Shown here one piece after another: positions 8,371-16,889 of a stretch of 64,000 nucleotides of DNA. Location of the stretch: positions 2,666,001-2,730,000 of the forward strand of contig NZ_AP027079.1 of the NCBI RefSeq assembly GCF_030295385.1. The letters run 5' to 3'. The DNA is from Geothrix oryzae (GTDB taxonomy: Bacteria > Acidobacteriota > Holophagae > Holophagales > Holophagaceae). The translations under genes were made by a program, and so were the position numbers. Position 1 is the first letter of the stretch, and each line of letters opens with the position of its first letter. The notes below the pieces were generated by a model that saw nothing but the letters and a program-made list of their open reading frames with translations, searched no databases and had not been told where the DNA came from.

Positions 8371-8534
8371 GGCTGCTCTTTCTTCGCCTGATCCACCAGC
8401 ATCACGGGGATCCCATCCTCGATGGGGTAGAGCAGGCCGCAGCCCTGGCAGTGCAGTCCCTCCGCCTTCTCCAGCAGGTCGCCGTGGCAGGCCGGACAGC
8501 AGAGGATCTCGAGGAGGCGGGGATCGAGCGGCAT
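8367..8534 (-). CDS. Trm112-family zinc-binding protein (YcaR-like)
   Basis: A 55-aa protein: MPLDPRLLEILCCPAC..CQGCGLLYPIEDGIPVML. This is the classical Trm112/UPF0434 fold with two zinc-type Cys pairs. Bacterial members often lie next to LPS or nucleotide-sugar genes, and here the gene is translationally coupled (ATGA overlap) to the heptose kinase. By analogy to Trm112 it may stabilise or activate a partner enzyme; that is inference. It was found by translating the gap directly. Confidence 0.88.
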   Translation of the reverse strand: MPLDPRLLEILCCPACHGDLLEKAEGLHCQGCGLLYPIEDGIPVMLVDQAKKEQP

Positions 8535-8543
8535 GGGGGTAGC

Positions 8544-9668
8544 TTATCGGAATTGGCTCGACCCCGGGGCCGGCTCCCTTCCCGCGGGCAGGTCGAGGGG
8601 TCTGCCCAGGAACAGGGTGCCCCGCAGCACGCCCCGCAGGGTGTTCGCCAGGATGTAGAGCCAGAGGCCAACCAGCGTGGCCGTCAGGAGAAGGGCGTAG
8701 CCCCGCGTGAGGGATGAGGGAAAGCGCTGGGCGATCTTCTGGCTGCCGATGGTGTAGGCGGCCAGGGGGAACACGAAAGCCCACCACCCCAGGCTGAAGG
8801 GGATTCCCCCGCGGCGGATCTGGTGGATGCAGATGACCAGGATGATGGCGAGGATCCACATGCCGAAGCCCCAGAGGGTGGCGGCGCCGACGGAGAAGAG
8901 CCCGGTTTCGGTGACGATCCCAAGGCTCCGGGCATGGGCGCCCAGGTCCAGGAGGCAGCTCACCGCGAGCCCCGCGGCGCTCAGGAAGATGCCGAAGGTG
9001 GGCGTCGTTTCCGCCGGCGGCAGGGGGTGCTGCGCCAGCCGGACGAAGATGATGGCGCCGATGAACAGGAAGAGGAAGAAGCCGATGCCCAGCATCGCGG
9101 CGTTGACGGCGAAGATCGTCAGGCACCAATCGGGCCGGAACAGGAGGGCCTGCCCCAGCACCGGATTGCCCAGCAGCAGCAGGGCCATGTTGGCGATGGG
9201 CGCCATGATCCAGGAGAAGTTCATGGTCTCGGGATCGGGCGGCGCCTCGGCGCGGATGAACCGGAAGGTCGTGAAGAGGGTGAAGAAGGCCACGCCGGCG
9301 ACGGCGATGACCCAGCAGGCGAGCATCAGCCCGAAGGCCCACGCCCGGTCCAGGTAGGATCCCCAGATCAGGTGGATGTTCGTGCCCAGGATGACGGTGG
9401 CCACGGGCATCGTGACGAAGAAGTTCGACGAGACGGGGTGGTGGAGGTCACGCCGCACATAGTCGAAGTGGCGCACCCAGCGGAGCAGCCACGGAATCAG
9501 CACGATGAAGAACCCGACATCGGCCAGGGTCGCCACGGCCAGGCTCGCTCGCCATAGGCCCGGGACCTGGCCCTCCCAGAGGAACAGGATGTTCGCCAGC
9601 CCCCCGGTGCCCATGATCACGGCGAACCAGCCCGGCGCGAAGTGCTTGATGGCGTGCTTTTCCTGCAT
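8544..9668 (-). CDS. TDT-family transporter (TehA/SLAC1-like)
   Basis: 374-aa integral membrane protein with about ten hydrophobic helices, of the tellurite-resistance/dicarboxylate transporter family that also includes the plant SLAC1 anion channel. Recognisable: FAPGWFAVIMGTGGLANIL at the N-terminus (the conserved P-x-W-F..VMGTG pattern) and repeated helices ending in GxxxW motifs. The substrate is not deducible; C4-dicarboxylates, sulfite or monovalent anions are all known in the family. It lies 9 bp upstream of the Trm112-like gene on the same strand and could head that operon. Confidence 0.85.
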   Translation of the reverse strand: MQEKHAIKHFAPGWFAVIMGTGGLANILFLWEGQVPGLWRASLAVATLADVGFFIVLIPWLLRWVRHFDYVRRDLHHPVSSNFFVTMPVATVILGTNIHLIWGSYLDRAWAFGLMLACWVIAVAGVAFFTLFTTFRFIRAEAPPDPETMNFSWIMAPIANMALLLLGNPVLGQALLFRPDWCLTIFAVNAAMLGIGFFLFLFIGAIIFVRLAQHPLPPAETTPTFGIFLSAAGLAVSCLLDLGAHARSLGIVTETGLFSVGAATLWGFGMWILAIILVICIHQIRRGGIPFSLGWWAFVFPLAAYTIGSQKIAQRFPSSLTRGYALLLTATLVGLWLYILANTLRGVLRGTLFLGRPLDLPAGREPAPGSSQFR

Positions 9669-9834
9669 CCGAACTCCCTTGCACCCGTCTTCGCCGCGCC
9701 TGCGAACCCGTCCCTTCCGGGTGGCGCAGGGAATCGGCTGGAAGACCGCAGCCCCCCGGTTCGCAGCCTCTGCCCGGGTGCCACCCGCACGGCATGAGAA
9801 ACTTCTACCTTAGCCCTTCCGGAAAGCCCCGGCC

Positions 9835-10908
9835 ATGACTCATCACGCCCTCGAAAACCTCAACATCGATGCCTTCGACCGGATGCCCTCTCCGGCGGAA
9901 GTCCACGCGGCCCTCCCCGTCCCGGACGCCGTGGCCGACACCGTGGCCGCCGGGCGCCGGGACCTCCAGCGCATCCTCAGGCGTGAAGACTCCCGTCTCA
10001 TGGTGGTGGTGGGACCGTGCAGCATCCATGACCCCGTGGCGGGGCTCGAGTACGCGGCCCGGCTCAAGGCCCTGTCCGACGAAGTCTCGGACTCGCTCCT
10101 GCTGGTGATGCGGGTCTATTTCGAGAAGCCGCGCACCTCCACGGGCTGGAAGGGCTACATCAACGATCCGCGGATGGACGACTCCTTCCACATCGAGGAG
10201 GGGATGCGGAAGGCCCGGGAGTTTCTGCTGCGCATCGGGGAGATCGGCCTGCCCACCGCCACGGAGGCCCTGGACCCCAACACGCCCCAGTACATCGGCG
10301 ACCTCATCGCCTGGACGGCCATCGGAGCCCGGACCTCGGAATCCCAGACCCATCGGGAGATGTCCAGCGGCCTGTCCACGCCCGTGGGCTTCAAGAACGC
10401 CACGGACGGCGACCTGGGCGCCGCCGTGAACGCCATCCTCTCGGCCGCCCGTCCCCACAGCTTTCTGGGCCTCAACGACCAGGGCTCCGCCGCCATCGTG
10501 CGGACCCGGGGGAACGCCCACGGCCACCTGGTGCTGCGCGGCGGCGGAGGCCGCCCCAACTACGACACCGTCAGCATCGCCCTGGCCGAGGCCGCCCTGC
10601 GCAAGGCGGGATTGCCCGAAAACATCGTGGTGGACTGCTCCCACGCGAACAGCCACAAGAATCCCCGGCTCCAGCCCCTGGTCTTCCTGGATTGCGCCCA
10701 CCAGATCCTCCGCGGCAACCGCTCCATCGTCGGGCTGATGGTGGAGAGCTTCCTCGAGGAGGGCAACCAGCCCATTCCCGCCGACCTCGCCACCCTGCGC
10801 TACGGCTGCTCGGTGACGGACGCCTGCCTCGGCTGGGAGGAGACGGCCGCCCTGCTCCGGGAGGCCCGGAACCTGCTGAAAGAAGCCCTGCCGAAACGGT
10901 GCGGTTGA
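9835..10908 (+). CDS. 3-deoxy-7-phosphoheptulonate (DAHP) synthase, type I
   Basis: 357-aa first enzyme of the shikimate pathway, condensing PEP with erythrose-4-phosphate. It is of the AroF/G/H class: VVVGPCSIHDP (PEP/metal Cys), RVYFEKPRTSTGWKGYINDP, KNATDGD, LRGGGGRPNYD and VDCSHANSHKNP are all present, and the length matches the E. coli enzymes. Which aromatic amino acid inhibits it cannot be told from sequence alone. It appears monocistronic; its 3' end is followed by a short CACCCCCTACC tandem and the convergent kinase gene. Confidence 0.95.
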   Translation: MTHHALENLNIDAFDRMPSPAEVHAALPVPDAVADTVAAGRRDLQRILRREDSRLMVVVGPCSIHDPVAGLEYAARLKALSDEVSDSLLLVMRVYFEKPRTSTGWKGYINDPRMDDSFHIEEGMRKAREFLLRIGEIGLPTATEALDPNTPQYIGDLIAWTAIGARTSESQTHREMSSGLSTPVGFKNATDGDLGAAVNAILSAARPHSFLGLNDQGSAAIVRTRGNAHGHLVLRGGGGRPNYDTVSIALAEAALRKAGLPENIVVDCSHANSHKNPRLQPLVFLDCAHQILRGNRSIVGLMVESFLEEGNQPIPADLATLRYGCSVTDACLGWEETAALLREARNLLKEALPKRCG

Positions 10909-10935
10909 ACCCTGCAACGGCCCACGACCGGCGCT

Positions 10936-10962
10936 CCACCCACCCCCTACCCACCCCCTACC
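10936..10962. repeat. CACCCCCTACC tandem pair
   Basis: The 49-bp gap between the convergent DAHP synthase and kinase genes contains two adjacent copies of CCACCCCCTA followed by a third partial copy. No hairpin or T-run is seen here, so it is not an obvious intrinsic terminator. Confidence 0.45.
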
Positions 10963-13660
10963 GTAGCCCCTCCACCAGGTAGAGGGCGCTGAGCTTACGG
11001 TCGTAGGTGAAGGCGAAGGCCTTCCCGTCGGGCGTGGCGTAGGCCGTCCGCGTCTGCAGGTAGCCCGCGGCATCGGGCGGCATGAAGCGATGGACCTCCA
11101 CCCGCTTCCCCGTGACGGGGTCCAGGCGGTGGATCGTCACGGGCAGGAGGGAGAGTTCCGGGCGGACGAAGAGGCTCTGTCCATCCACCGCCCAGCTGAT
11201 GAGCCGTTCCTCCGCCTGGACTCCCCGGATGGGCACGGGCTTCCCGCCATCGACCGGCAGGATGAACCAGGCCTTGCGGTCGCTCGTGATGAAGAGCCGC
11301 TTCCCGTCGGAGGACAGGGGACTGCTGCCCACGATGTTGTGGCCGAAGCCCTCTTCGGTGATGGCCCGGGGCTCACCGCCCTTGAGCTCCACCAGGTAGT
11401 ACTTCAGCCCCTGGGACCCCTCGCTTCCCTGGAAGAGCGCGCGATGGCCGTCCGGCAGGAGGAAGGCGCACCCGACCGCCCGGAACCGCTGGGGCAGGGG
11501 CACCACGACGGGCCGGTCCAGCCCCACGGACAGGAACACCAGGCAGGGCCTGGGCGAAGCGGGGTCCAGGACAGCCGCGGGATCCAGGCCCGCCTTCAGG
11601 AGCCCCGTGGTCACGCCGGTGTCGAGATCCTTCGGGCTGAGCCCGTTGAGGTTCAGCTGAATCCAGCGCGCGCCCAGGGAGAATCCGTAGGGGTTGCCCT
11701 TGGCCAGCTTCAGGGCGGGTCCGCCCGCGAAATCCGCGAGGTAGGTCTCATCCAGGGCGGTTCCCCCATCCAGGGCTGGCGATTCGAGCAGGAGCAGCCG
11801 CCCGCCATCCGGGCTCAGTCCCTGGACCTGGGTGCCGCCGCGGACCGAGCGCTCCTGGTGGGTCGGCTCCCCGGCCCGCTGCACCAGCACGCCGCGTCGC
11901 ACCTGATGGTTGGCCAGGAGGACCCGCCCATCGGAAAAGACATCCATGAGTTGCTTGGAGCCGTCCCCGCGCCACAGGAGGCGCGCCGGAGAGCCCGGCC
12001 GGACCGACCACAGGGCCGTCTGATCCGCCTGGAGTTCGCTCAGCCACAGGTCGTTCCCGGGCCCCCAGGCCAGCCCGGTGAGGGTGTCGCCGAACCCGTC
12101 TCCCGGCTTTTCGAACACCACGGTCCGCCGGCCCTCCCGGTCCAGCAGCACGACCTTGGCGCTTCCATCCTGGGTCTCGACCATGGCCATCCGGTCTCCT
12201 CCCGGGGCAAGCCGGATGAGCTTGGCGGTGTGGCTGATGCCATTGGATTCAAAGGCCGCCCGCCCGATCGGAAACTCCAGCCGGCCCCGTTGGGCATCGT
12301 CGCTGGTCAGCAGGGCCAGGCCCTGGCCATCCCAGGCCGCCTCCAGCACATCCGCCTGGAGGTCCCGCAACGCCCCTCCGCCCGCGGGCACCCGCGCGAG
12401 GGTGCCGCGGTAGCGCCCCAGCAGCCAGCGGCGGGGATGCCGGATCAGGGCCAGGTCATTGTTCCCGGACACGCCGACCAGCAGGGCATCCTTCAACCCC
12501 AGCGGCTTGGGCTCCAGACTTCGGGGGTCGATGACGAAGATCTCCGAATCGCCGCCTCCGAGCCTCGCCGAGAAGAAGATGGTCTTGCCGTCGGGCCCGA
12601 AGAAGGCGGATTCCACGGTTCCCGGCGTGAAGAAGAGCCGCTGGAAGGCGGGCGCCGACAGCGCCGCCGGGGTGCCGCGGAAGGCCCAGGCGAGCGCGCC
12701 CCCAGCCAGGGCGAGGGCCAGGGCGGCGCCCACGAAGACCGGGCGGCGCCAGACCGGCCACCGGAGCCCCGGGCCCCAGGCGGGGAGGGGACTCGCCATG
12801 GACAGGGGAGCCTCCAGCCCGAAGGCCAGGTCCTTCATGTTCTGGAACCGGTCCTGGGGGCGCTTCTCCAGACAGCGGAAGACGAGCCGGTCCAGCCCGG
12901 GGACCAGGGCGCCCCGGAGGCCTTCCAGTTCCGGCGGCGCGTCCCGGAGGATGGCTGAAAAGGTTTCGGCGCCGCTGGGCCCGGCAAAAGGTCGCCGTCC
13001 GGTGAGCATCTCGAAGAGCACCACCCCCAGGCTGAAGATGTCCGAGCGGGTGTCCGCCGGCTCGCCCCGAACCTGCTCGGGGCTCATGTAGCCTACCGTC
13101 CCGATGAGCATTCCGGCCTCGCTGAGCTCCGTCGGATGCTCAGATCCGGGCCTCAGGGTTGCCATCTGGCCGCGCCCGGATTCCAGCGTCTTGGCCAGTC
13201 CGAAGTCCAGCACCTTGACCTGGCCATCCTCCGTGATGAAGACATTGTCCGGCTTCAGGTCCCGGTGGATGATGCCCTTCTCGTGGGCGGCCCCCACGCC
13301 GCGGGCGATCTGGATGGCCCACTCCACGGCCTTCCGGGGGGGCACGGCCCCATCCCTCAGGATCTCCCGGAGGCTGCTTCCCTCCAGCAGCTCCATCACC
13401 GCGTAGGCCCGGCTGCCATCCCAGCCGAAATCGAAGATGCCCAGGATGTTGGGATGGGAGAGGGCCGCCACCGCCTTGGCCTCGCGCTCGAAGCGGGCCC
13501 GGGTCCTGGGGTCCTGATAGAGCGCCTGGGGCAGCACCTTGATGGCCACGAAACGGTCCAGTTTCGGATCGTGGGCCTTGAAGACCTCCCCCATGCCACC
13601 GGAGCCCAGGGGGCTCAGGATCTCGTAGGGGCCGATGCGGGTTCCGGGGACGGGGTGCAT
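10958..13660 (-). CDS. Ser/Thr protein kinase with C-terminal beta-propeller sensor
   Basis: About 900 aa. Residues 10-285 form a PknB-type kinase: GSGGMGEVFKA loop, catalytic Lys41 in VAIKV, HRDLKPDN at 132-139, DFG at 152-154, MSPEQ activation-segment end. All catalytic residues are intact. A TM helix follows near residue 315, then about 570 residues of periplasmic repeats with TolB/WD40-like patterns (GPDGKTIFFSARLGG, SPDGGRLLLLES, SSDGKRLFITSD). This receptor-kinase layout is common in Acidobacteriota and Myxococcota. The ATG at 13660 directly precedes the kinase fold; an in-frame TTG at 13726 is an alternative start. Substrates unknown. Confidence 0.9.
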   Translation of the reverse strand: MHPVPGTRIGPYEILSPLGSGGMGEVFKAHDPKLDRFVAIKVLPQALYQDPRTRARFEREAKAVAALSHPNILGIFDFGWDGSRAYAVMELLEGSSLREILRDGAVPPRKAVEWAIQIARGVGAAHEKGIIHRDLKPDNVFITEDGQVKVLDFGLAKTLESGRGQMATLRPGSEHPTELSEAGMLIGTVGYMSPEQVRGEPADTRSDIFSLGVVLFEMLTGRRPFAGPSGAETFSAILRDAPPELEGLRGALVPGLDRLVFRCLEKRPQDRFQNMKDLAFGLEAPLSMASPLPAWGPGLRWPVWRRPVFVGAALALALAGGALAWAFRGTPAALSAPAFQRLFFTPGTVESAFFGPDGKTIFFSARLGGGDSEIFVIDPRSLEPKPLGLKDALLVGVSGNNDLALIRHPRRWLLGRYRGTLARVPAGGGALRDLQADVLEAAWDGQGLALLTSDDAQRGRLEFPIGRAAFESNGISHTAKLIRLAPGGDRMAMVETQDGSAKVVLLDREGRRTVVFEKPGDGFGDTLTGLAWGPGNDLWLSELQADQTALWSVRPGSPARLLWRGDGSKQLMDVFSDGRVLLANHQVRRGVLVQRAGEPTHQERSVRGGTQVQGLSPDGGRLLLLESPALDGGTALDETYLADFAGGPALKLAKGNPYGFSLGARWIQLNLNGLSPKDLDTGVTTGLLKAGLDPAAVLDPASPRPCLVFLSVGLDRPVVVPLPQRFRAVGCAFLLPDGHRALFQGSEGSQGLKYYLVELKGGEPRAITEEGFGHNIVGSSPLSSDGKRLFITSDRKAWFILPVDGGKPVPIRGVQAEERLISWAVDGQSLFVRPELSLLPVTIHRLDPVTGKRVEVHRFMPPDAAGYLQTRTAYATPDGKAFAFTYDRKLSALYLVEGLR

Positions 13661-13822
13661 GAATTCGCTGTGGGGAATGGCGCGGAGAAGGACCGGGCGG
13701 ACGGGAAAGCCAGGTTCCTCACCCAACCCATCTGAGGATCAGGCCCTCAGGGTGACACGGTTTCGCGGGGCTCCACCCGGGCCCGGGAACCCCGGTGGAG
13801 CAGCCGTGCTCCAGGTCACAAA

Positions 13823-13855
13823 GGAAAGGGGGGCGCCGGCAGCGCCCCCCTTTCC
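13823..13855 (-). terminator. GC-rich hairpin after Fe-S oxidoreductase gene
   Basis: GGAAAGGGGGGCGC pairs perfectly with GCGCCCCCCTTTCC across a 5-nt loop, 15 bp past the stop of the oxidoreductase gene. Read on the minus strand, the downstream arm ends in a short pyrimidine run (TTTCCTTTG), consistent with an intrinsic terminator, though the U tract is weak. Confidence 0.65.
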
Positions 13856-13869
13856 CGTCAGCCTCCCGG

Positions 13870-15906
13870 CTACTTCAGGGCCTTCGCCGCCAGTTCCAGC
13901 ACATCGGTGGTGGCCACGCCCTCGTGGCCAGTCTCCCCCGCGGCGTTGTTGAGCATCACATTGCAGAAGGGGCAGCCCACGGCGATGGTGGTGGCCTTGG
14001 TTTCCATGGCCTGCTCGAAGCGCTCGTGGTTGACGCGCTTGCCCAGGTGCTCCTCCAGCCAGAAGCGGCCGCCGCCGGCGCCGCAGCACATGGTGGCTTC
14101 GCCGTGCTTCTCCATCTCGGTGAGCTTCACGCCGGGGATGGCATCCAGGATGGCCCGCGGCGCCTCCACCTGGCCGTTGATGCGGCTGAGGTAGCAGGGG
14201 TCGTGGTAGGTGAGGTCCACATCCACCGTCTGCTCCATCTTCAGCCTGCCCTCGCCGATGAGCTTGGCCACCAGCTCGGTGCCGTGCACCACCTCGAAGT
14301 CGCCCCCGAAGGCCGGGTACTCGTTCTTCAGGGTGTTGAGGCAGTGGGGGCAGTTGGTGATGACCTTCTTCACGCCATGGCCCTTGAGGGTCTCGATGTT
14401 GGCCTCCGTGGCCGTCTGGTAGAGGTACTCGTTCCCCAGGCGCCGCGCGGATTCGCAGGTGCAGCTCTCCTCGGTGCCGAGGATCGCGAACGACACATTT
14501 GCGGCCTTGAGCAGCTTCACCAGGGCCTGGGAGACCTTCTGGCCTGCGGCGTCGTAGGAACCGGCACAGCCCACCCAGAACAGGTACTCGGCCTCGGGAT
14601 TCTCGGCGAAGGTGGGCACTTCCAGCCCCTCGGCCCACTTGGCGCGGTCCGCCTGGGGCAGGTTCCAGGGGTTGCCCTGGCGCTCCATGCCCTTGAAGGC
14701 CGTCTGGGCCTCGGCGGGGAAGTCGCTCTCCTCCAGCGTGAGGTAGCGGCGCATGCCGATGATCTTGTCCACGAAGCTGATCTGCAGGGGGCAGGCCCAC
14801 TCGCAGTAGCCGCAGCTGGTGCAGGCCCAGATGGTGTCCTGGCTGATCCAGCCTTCCAGCTGCGCCTTGCTCCAGGGCGCCACCTCGTCATCGCGCTTCC
14901 AGTAGGAGCCTTCGGGCACGGGGCCGCCGATGAGCTTGCGGTCCTCGGGCACGGGCTTGTCCTGGCCCATCTGCTCCAGTGGCGTCGCCTTCAGGTAGTC
15001 GCGGAGGTCATTGCCGAAATCCTTGGGCCGGAGGGGCTTGCCCGTGAGCGTGGTGGGGCAGTTCTCCAGGCAGCGGCCGCACTCCACGCAGGTGTAGAAG
15101 TCGAGCATCTGCTTCCAGGAGAAGTCCTGGATCTTGTTGATGCCGAAGTGCTCGGCCTCCAGGTCCATGGGCTTCAGGTTCTTCTGGGGCTCCAGCTCGC
15201 GGAAGTAGATGTTGAAGAGCGAGGTGAACACATGGAAGTGCTTGGAATAGGGGAGGAAATTGGCGAAGAAGTAGAGGGTCGCCAGGTGCAGCCACCACAT
15301 GCTCTTGTAGAGCACCAGCAGCCCCGTGCCGCCCATGTCCCGCAGCTGGTTCGCCACGAAGAGGCTCACGGGGGCCCAGGCCTTCCAGGCCGGGTTGTGC
15401 AGCCAGATGTAGGCCCCGTCCGCCAGCAGGTCGGTGATCATCAGGGTGCCGATGAGGCTCAGGGTGGCCCAGGCATCCCAGGAGTTCTCCAGGCGCCAGG
15501 GCTTGGCGGCCAGGCGGCGGAAGGTGGCGAGGCCCAGGCCCAGCAGCACCAGCACCTCGAAGACATCCTTGGTGGCCTGGTAGCCGTAGCCGAAGGCGCC
15601 CAGGGCCTCGGTCATGTGGAAGACGGGGAAGAGCCCTTCCAGCACCAGCCCGATGGAGCGCAGGGCCAACGCGCAGAAGCCCCAGAAGATGAGGATGTGG
15701 TAGAAGCCAGCGTATTTGTCGCGGACCATGCGCTTCTGCATGATGGCCAGGGTGAAGACGCCCTTCAGGCGCACCCAGGGCTGGTCGAAGCGGTTGTCCG
15801 GCAGGCCGGCCCTCAGGGTGGCCAGGCGCTTCCGCACGGTCCAGGCGAAGAACCCGGCCGCAGCCAGCGTCATGATCCAGAACAGCGCGATTTCCAGGGC
15901 CTTCAT
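13870..15906 (-). CDS. membrane Fe-S oxidoreductase (ETF:menaquinone-oxidoreductase-like, HdrD/GlpC family)
   Basis: 678-aa fusion of an N-terminal NarI/DsrM-like membrane domain (about five helices in residues 1-225), two [4Fe-4S] motifs (CVECGRCLENCP at 273-284 and CTSCGYCEWACP at 362-373) and a C-terminal pair of CCG domains (TYHDPCYLSR..MCCGAGGG). This arrangement is seen in proteins proposed to pass electrons from electron-transfer flavoprotein to menaquinone during fatty or aromatic acid oxidation, and in HdrDE-like complexes. etfAB are not adjacent here, so the electron donor is inferred. It is monocistronic with a strong hairpin at its 3' end. Confidence 0.85.
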   Translation of the reverse strand: MKALEIALFWIMTLAAAGFFAWTVRKRLATLRAGLPDNRFDQPWVRLKGVFTLAIMQKRMVRDKYAGFYHILIFWGFCALALRSIGLVLEGLFPVFHMTEALGAFGYGYQATKDVFEVLVLLGLGLATFRRLAAKPWRLENSWDAWATLSLIGTLMITDLLADGAYIWLHNPAWKAWAPVSLFVANQLRDMGGTGLLVLYKSMWWLHLATLYFFANFLPYSKHFHVFTSLFNIYFRELEPQKNLKPMDLEAEHFGINKIQDFSWKQMLDFYTCVECGRCLENCPTTLTGKPLRPKDFGNDLRDYLKATPLEQMGQDKPVPEDRKLIGGPVPEGSYWKRDDEVAPWSKAQLEGWISQDTIWACTSCGYCEWACPLQISFVDKIIGMRRYLTLEESDFPAEAQTAFKGMERQGNPWNLPQADRAKWAEGLEVPTFAENPEAEYLFWVGCAGSYDAAGQKVSQALVKLLKAANVSFAILGTEESCTCESARRLGNEYLYQTATEANIETLKGHGVKKVITNCPHCLNTLKNEYPAFGGDFEVVHGTELVAKLIGEGRLKMEQTVDVDLTYHDPCYLSRINGQVEAPRAILDAIPGVKLTEMEKHGEATMCCGAGGGRFWLEEHLGKRVNHERFEQAMETKATTIAVGCPFCNVMLNNAAGETGHEGVATTDVLELAAKALK

Positions 15907-16047
15907 GGCGGTCCCTCCTTGCAGTCATCAATCGGAACGGGCCGTGGCGCGGCGCCGCTCATTGTCTCACCCGGTTATCAGGTATGCAGTCGAAGGGACA
16001 GTGTAGCCATGGGCATGACAAACTGAAGGCCCGACCTGGAGTCAGAC

Positions 16048-16401
16048 TTGGGAAGCACCTCCACCCTCCATTTTGAAGCCGCCGTCACCCGCCCCCTGTC
16101 GGTGGTGTTCCGGACGGGCGAAGCCTGGGAGGGCCACGACTACACGGTGGAGGTGGTGGCCATGCGGCGGGGCCTGGATGGCTTCGATGTGGTGGTCGAC
16201 TTCCGCGACCTGGAGGCCGCCCTGGACCGCAGCCTGGCCCCCCTGCAGGGAAGGCTCCTCTCCGAACTGGGGCTGGACGGCCCCCTGGCCCTGGCCCAGC
16301 GTCTGCTGGCCGAGTTGGCCCCCTTCGTCCCGGCCCCCGCCCACCTCAAGGAGGTGGCCCTGACGGATGGGCGGGGGCGGAGGATGGTGGTGCTTTCGTG
16401 A
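16048..16401 (+). CDS. divergent QueD/6-pyruvoyl-tetrahydropterin-synthase-like protein lacking zinc His residues
   Basis: 117-aa T-fold protein. FEAAV, GHDYTVEV and VVDFRDLEAAL align with the QueD/PTPS pattern (F-x-A-A-H, HGHNY-x-V-x-V, V-V-D-F-x-x-L). Two of the three zinc-binding His are replaced: AAV for AAH, and EGH for HGH. It is therefore unlikely to be a normal carboxytetrahydropterin synthase; a binding or regulatory role, or an altered activity, is possible. The TTG at 16048 has GGAG upstream at good spacing and no better start exists. A signal peptidase gene starts 16 bp downstream, then murA. Confidence 0.6.
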   Translation: MGSTSTLHFEAAVTRPLSVVFRTGEAWEGHDYTVEVVAMRRGLDGFDVVVDFRDLEAALDRSLAPLQGRLLSELGLDGPLALAQRLLAELAPFVPAPAHLKEVALTDGRGRRMVVLS

Positions 16402-16417
16402 GGCTGGGCTGACCATC

Positions 16418-16849
16418 ATGCGTCCCTGGATCCCCTGCGCCGCCCTGGCCCTGGCCCTCTCGCCGCTGGCTGTGATCCACCCGGTGCGCGTGTCCGGGCA
16501 CAGCATGGAACCGGGCCTGGCCAACGGCCGCCTGCGCTGGGCCCTGCGGGCCTGGGCGATCCCCCCACCCCGGCGGGGGGAGGTCTGGCTGGTGGAGGGA
16601 CCGCACGGTTCCTCCGTGAAGCGGGTGCTTGGCCTGCCCGGCGAGACCCTGACCTGGCAGGGGCCCGATCTCTGGATCGACGGCCGACGCATCGACGAGC
16701 CCTGGGTGGTCCACCCCGAACGGGGAGGAGAGGGGCACCAGGCCTGCAGCCGGGGTTATCTGGTCCTGGGCGACAACCGGCCGGAGAGCCAGGATGGGCG
16801 GCAATGGGGCCCGCTCCCCAAGGCCGCCATGAGAGGCCGGATCCTCTAG
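16418..16849 (+). CDS. S26-family signal peptidase, compact form
   Basis: 143-aa type I signal peptidase-like protein anchored by one N-terminal TM (ALALALSPLAVIHP). The catalytic Ser is in SGHSMEPGL, the general-base Lys in SSVKRVLGLPGE, and box E is YLVLGDNRPESQDGRQWGPL. It is much shorter than housekeeping LepB and more like the small S26 forms (TraF or phage/plasmid types). It would cleave exported precursors on the periplasmic side. ATG 16418 places the Ser just after the TM. A second, full-length LepB is likely elsewhere. Confidence 0.85.
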   Translation: MRPWIPCAALALALSPLAVIHPVRVSGHSMEPGLANGRLRWALRAWAIPPPRRGEVWLVEGPHGSSVKRVLGLPGETLTWQGPDLWIDGRRIDEPWVVHPERGGEGHQACSRGYLVLGDNRPESQDGRQWGPLPKAAMRGRIL

Positions 16850-16889
16850 CCGGGGCGGGGTTGGGCTACGCTGGAGAGCTGGAGATTCG

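Noticed and set aside
13795-16026. Long open frame on the plus strand opposite the Fe-S oxidoreductase gene
   Set aside because: Its product is low-complexity Gly/Leu/Gln/His sequence typical of antisense frames in GC-rich genes, whereas the minus strand carries clear Fe-S motifs.
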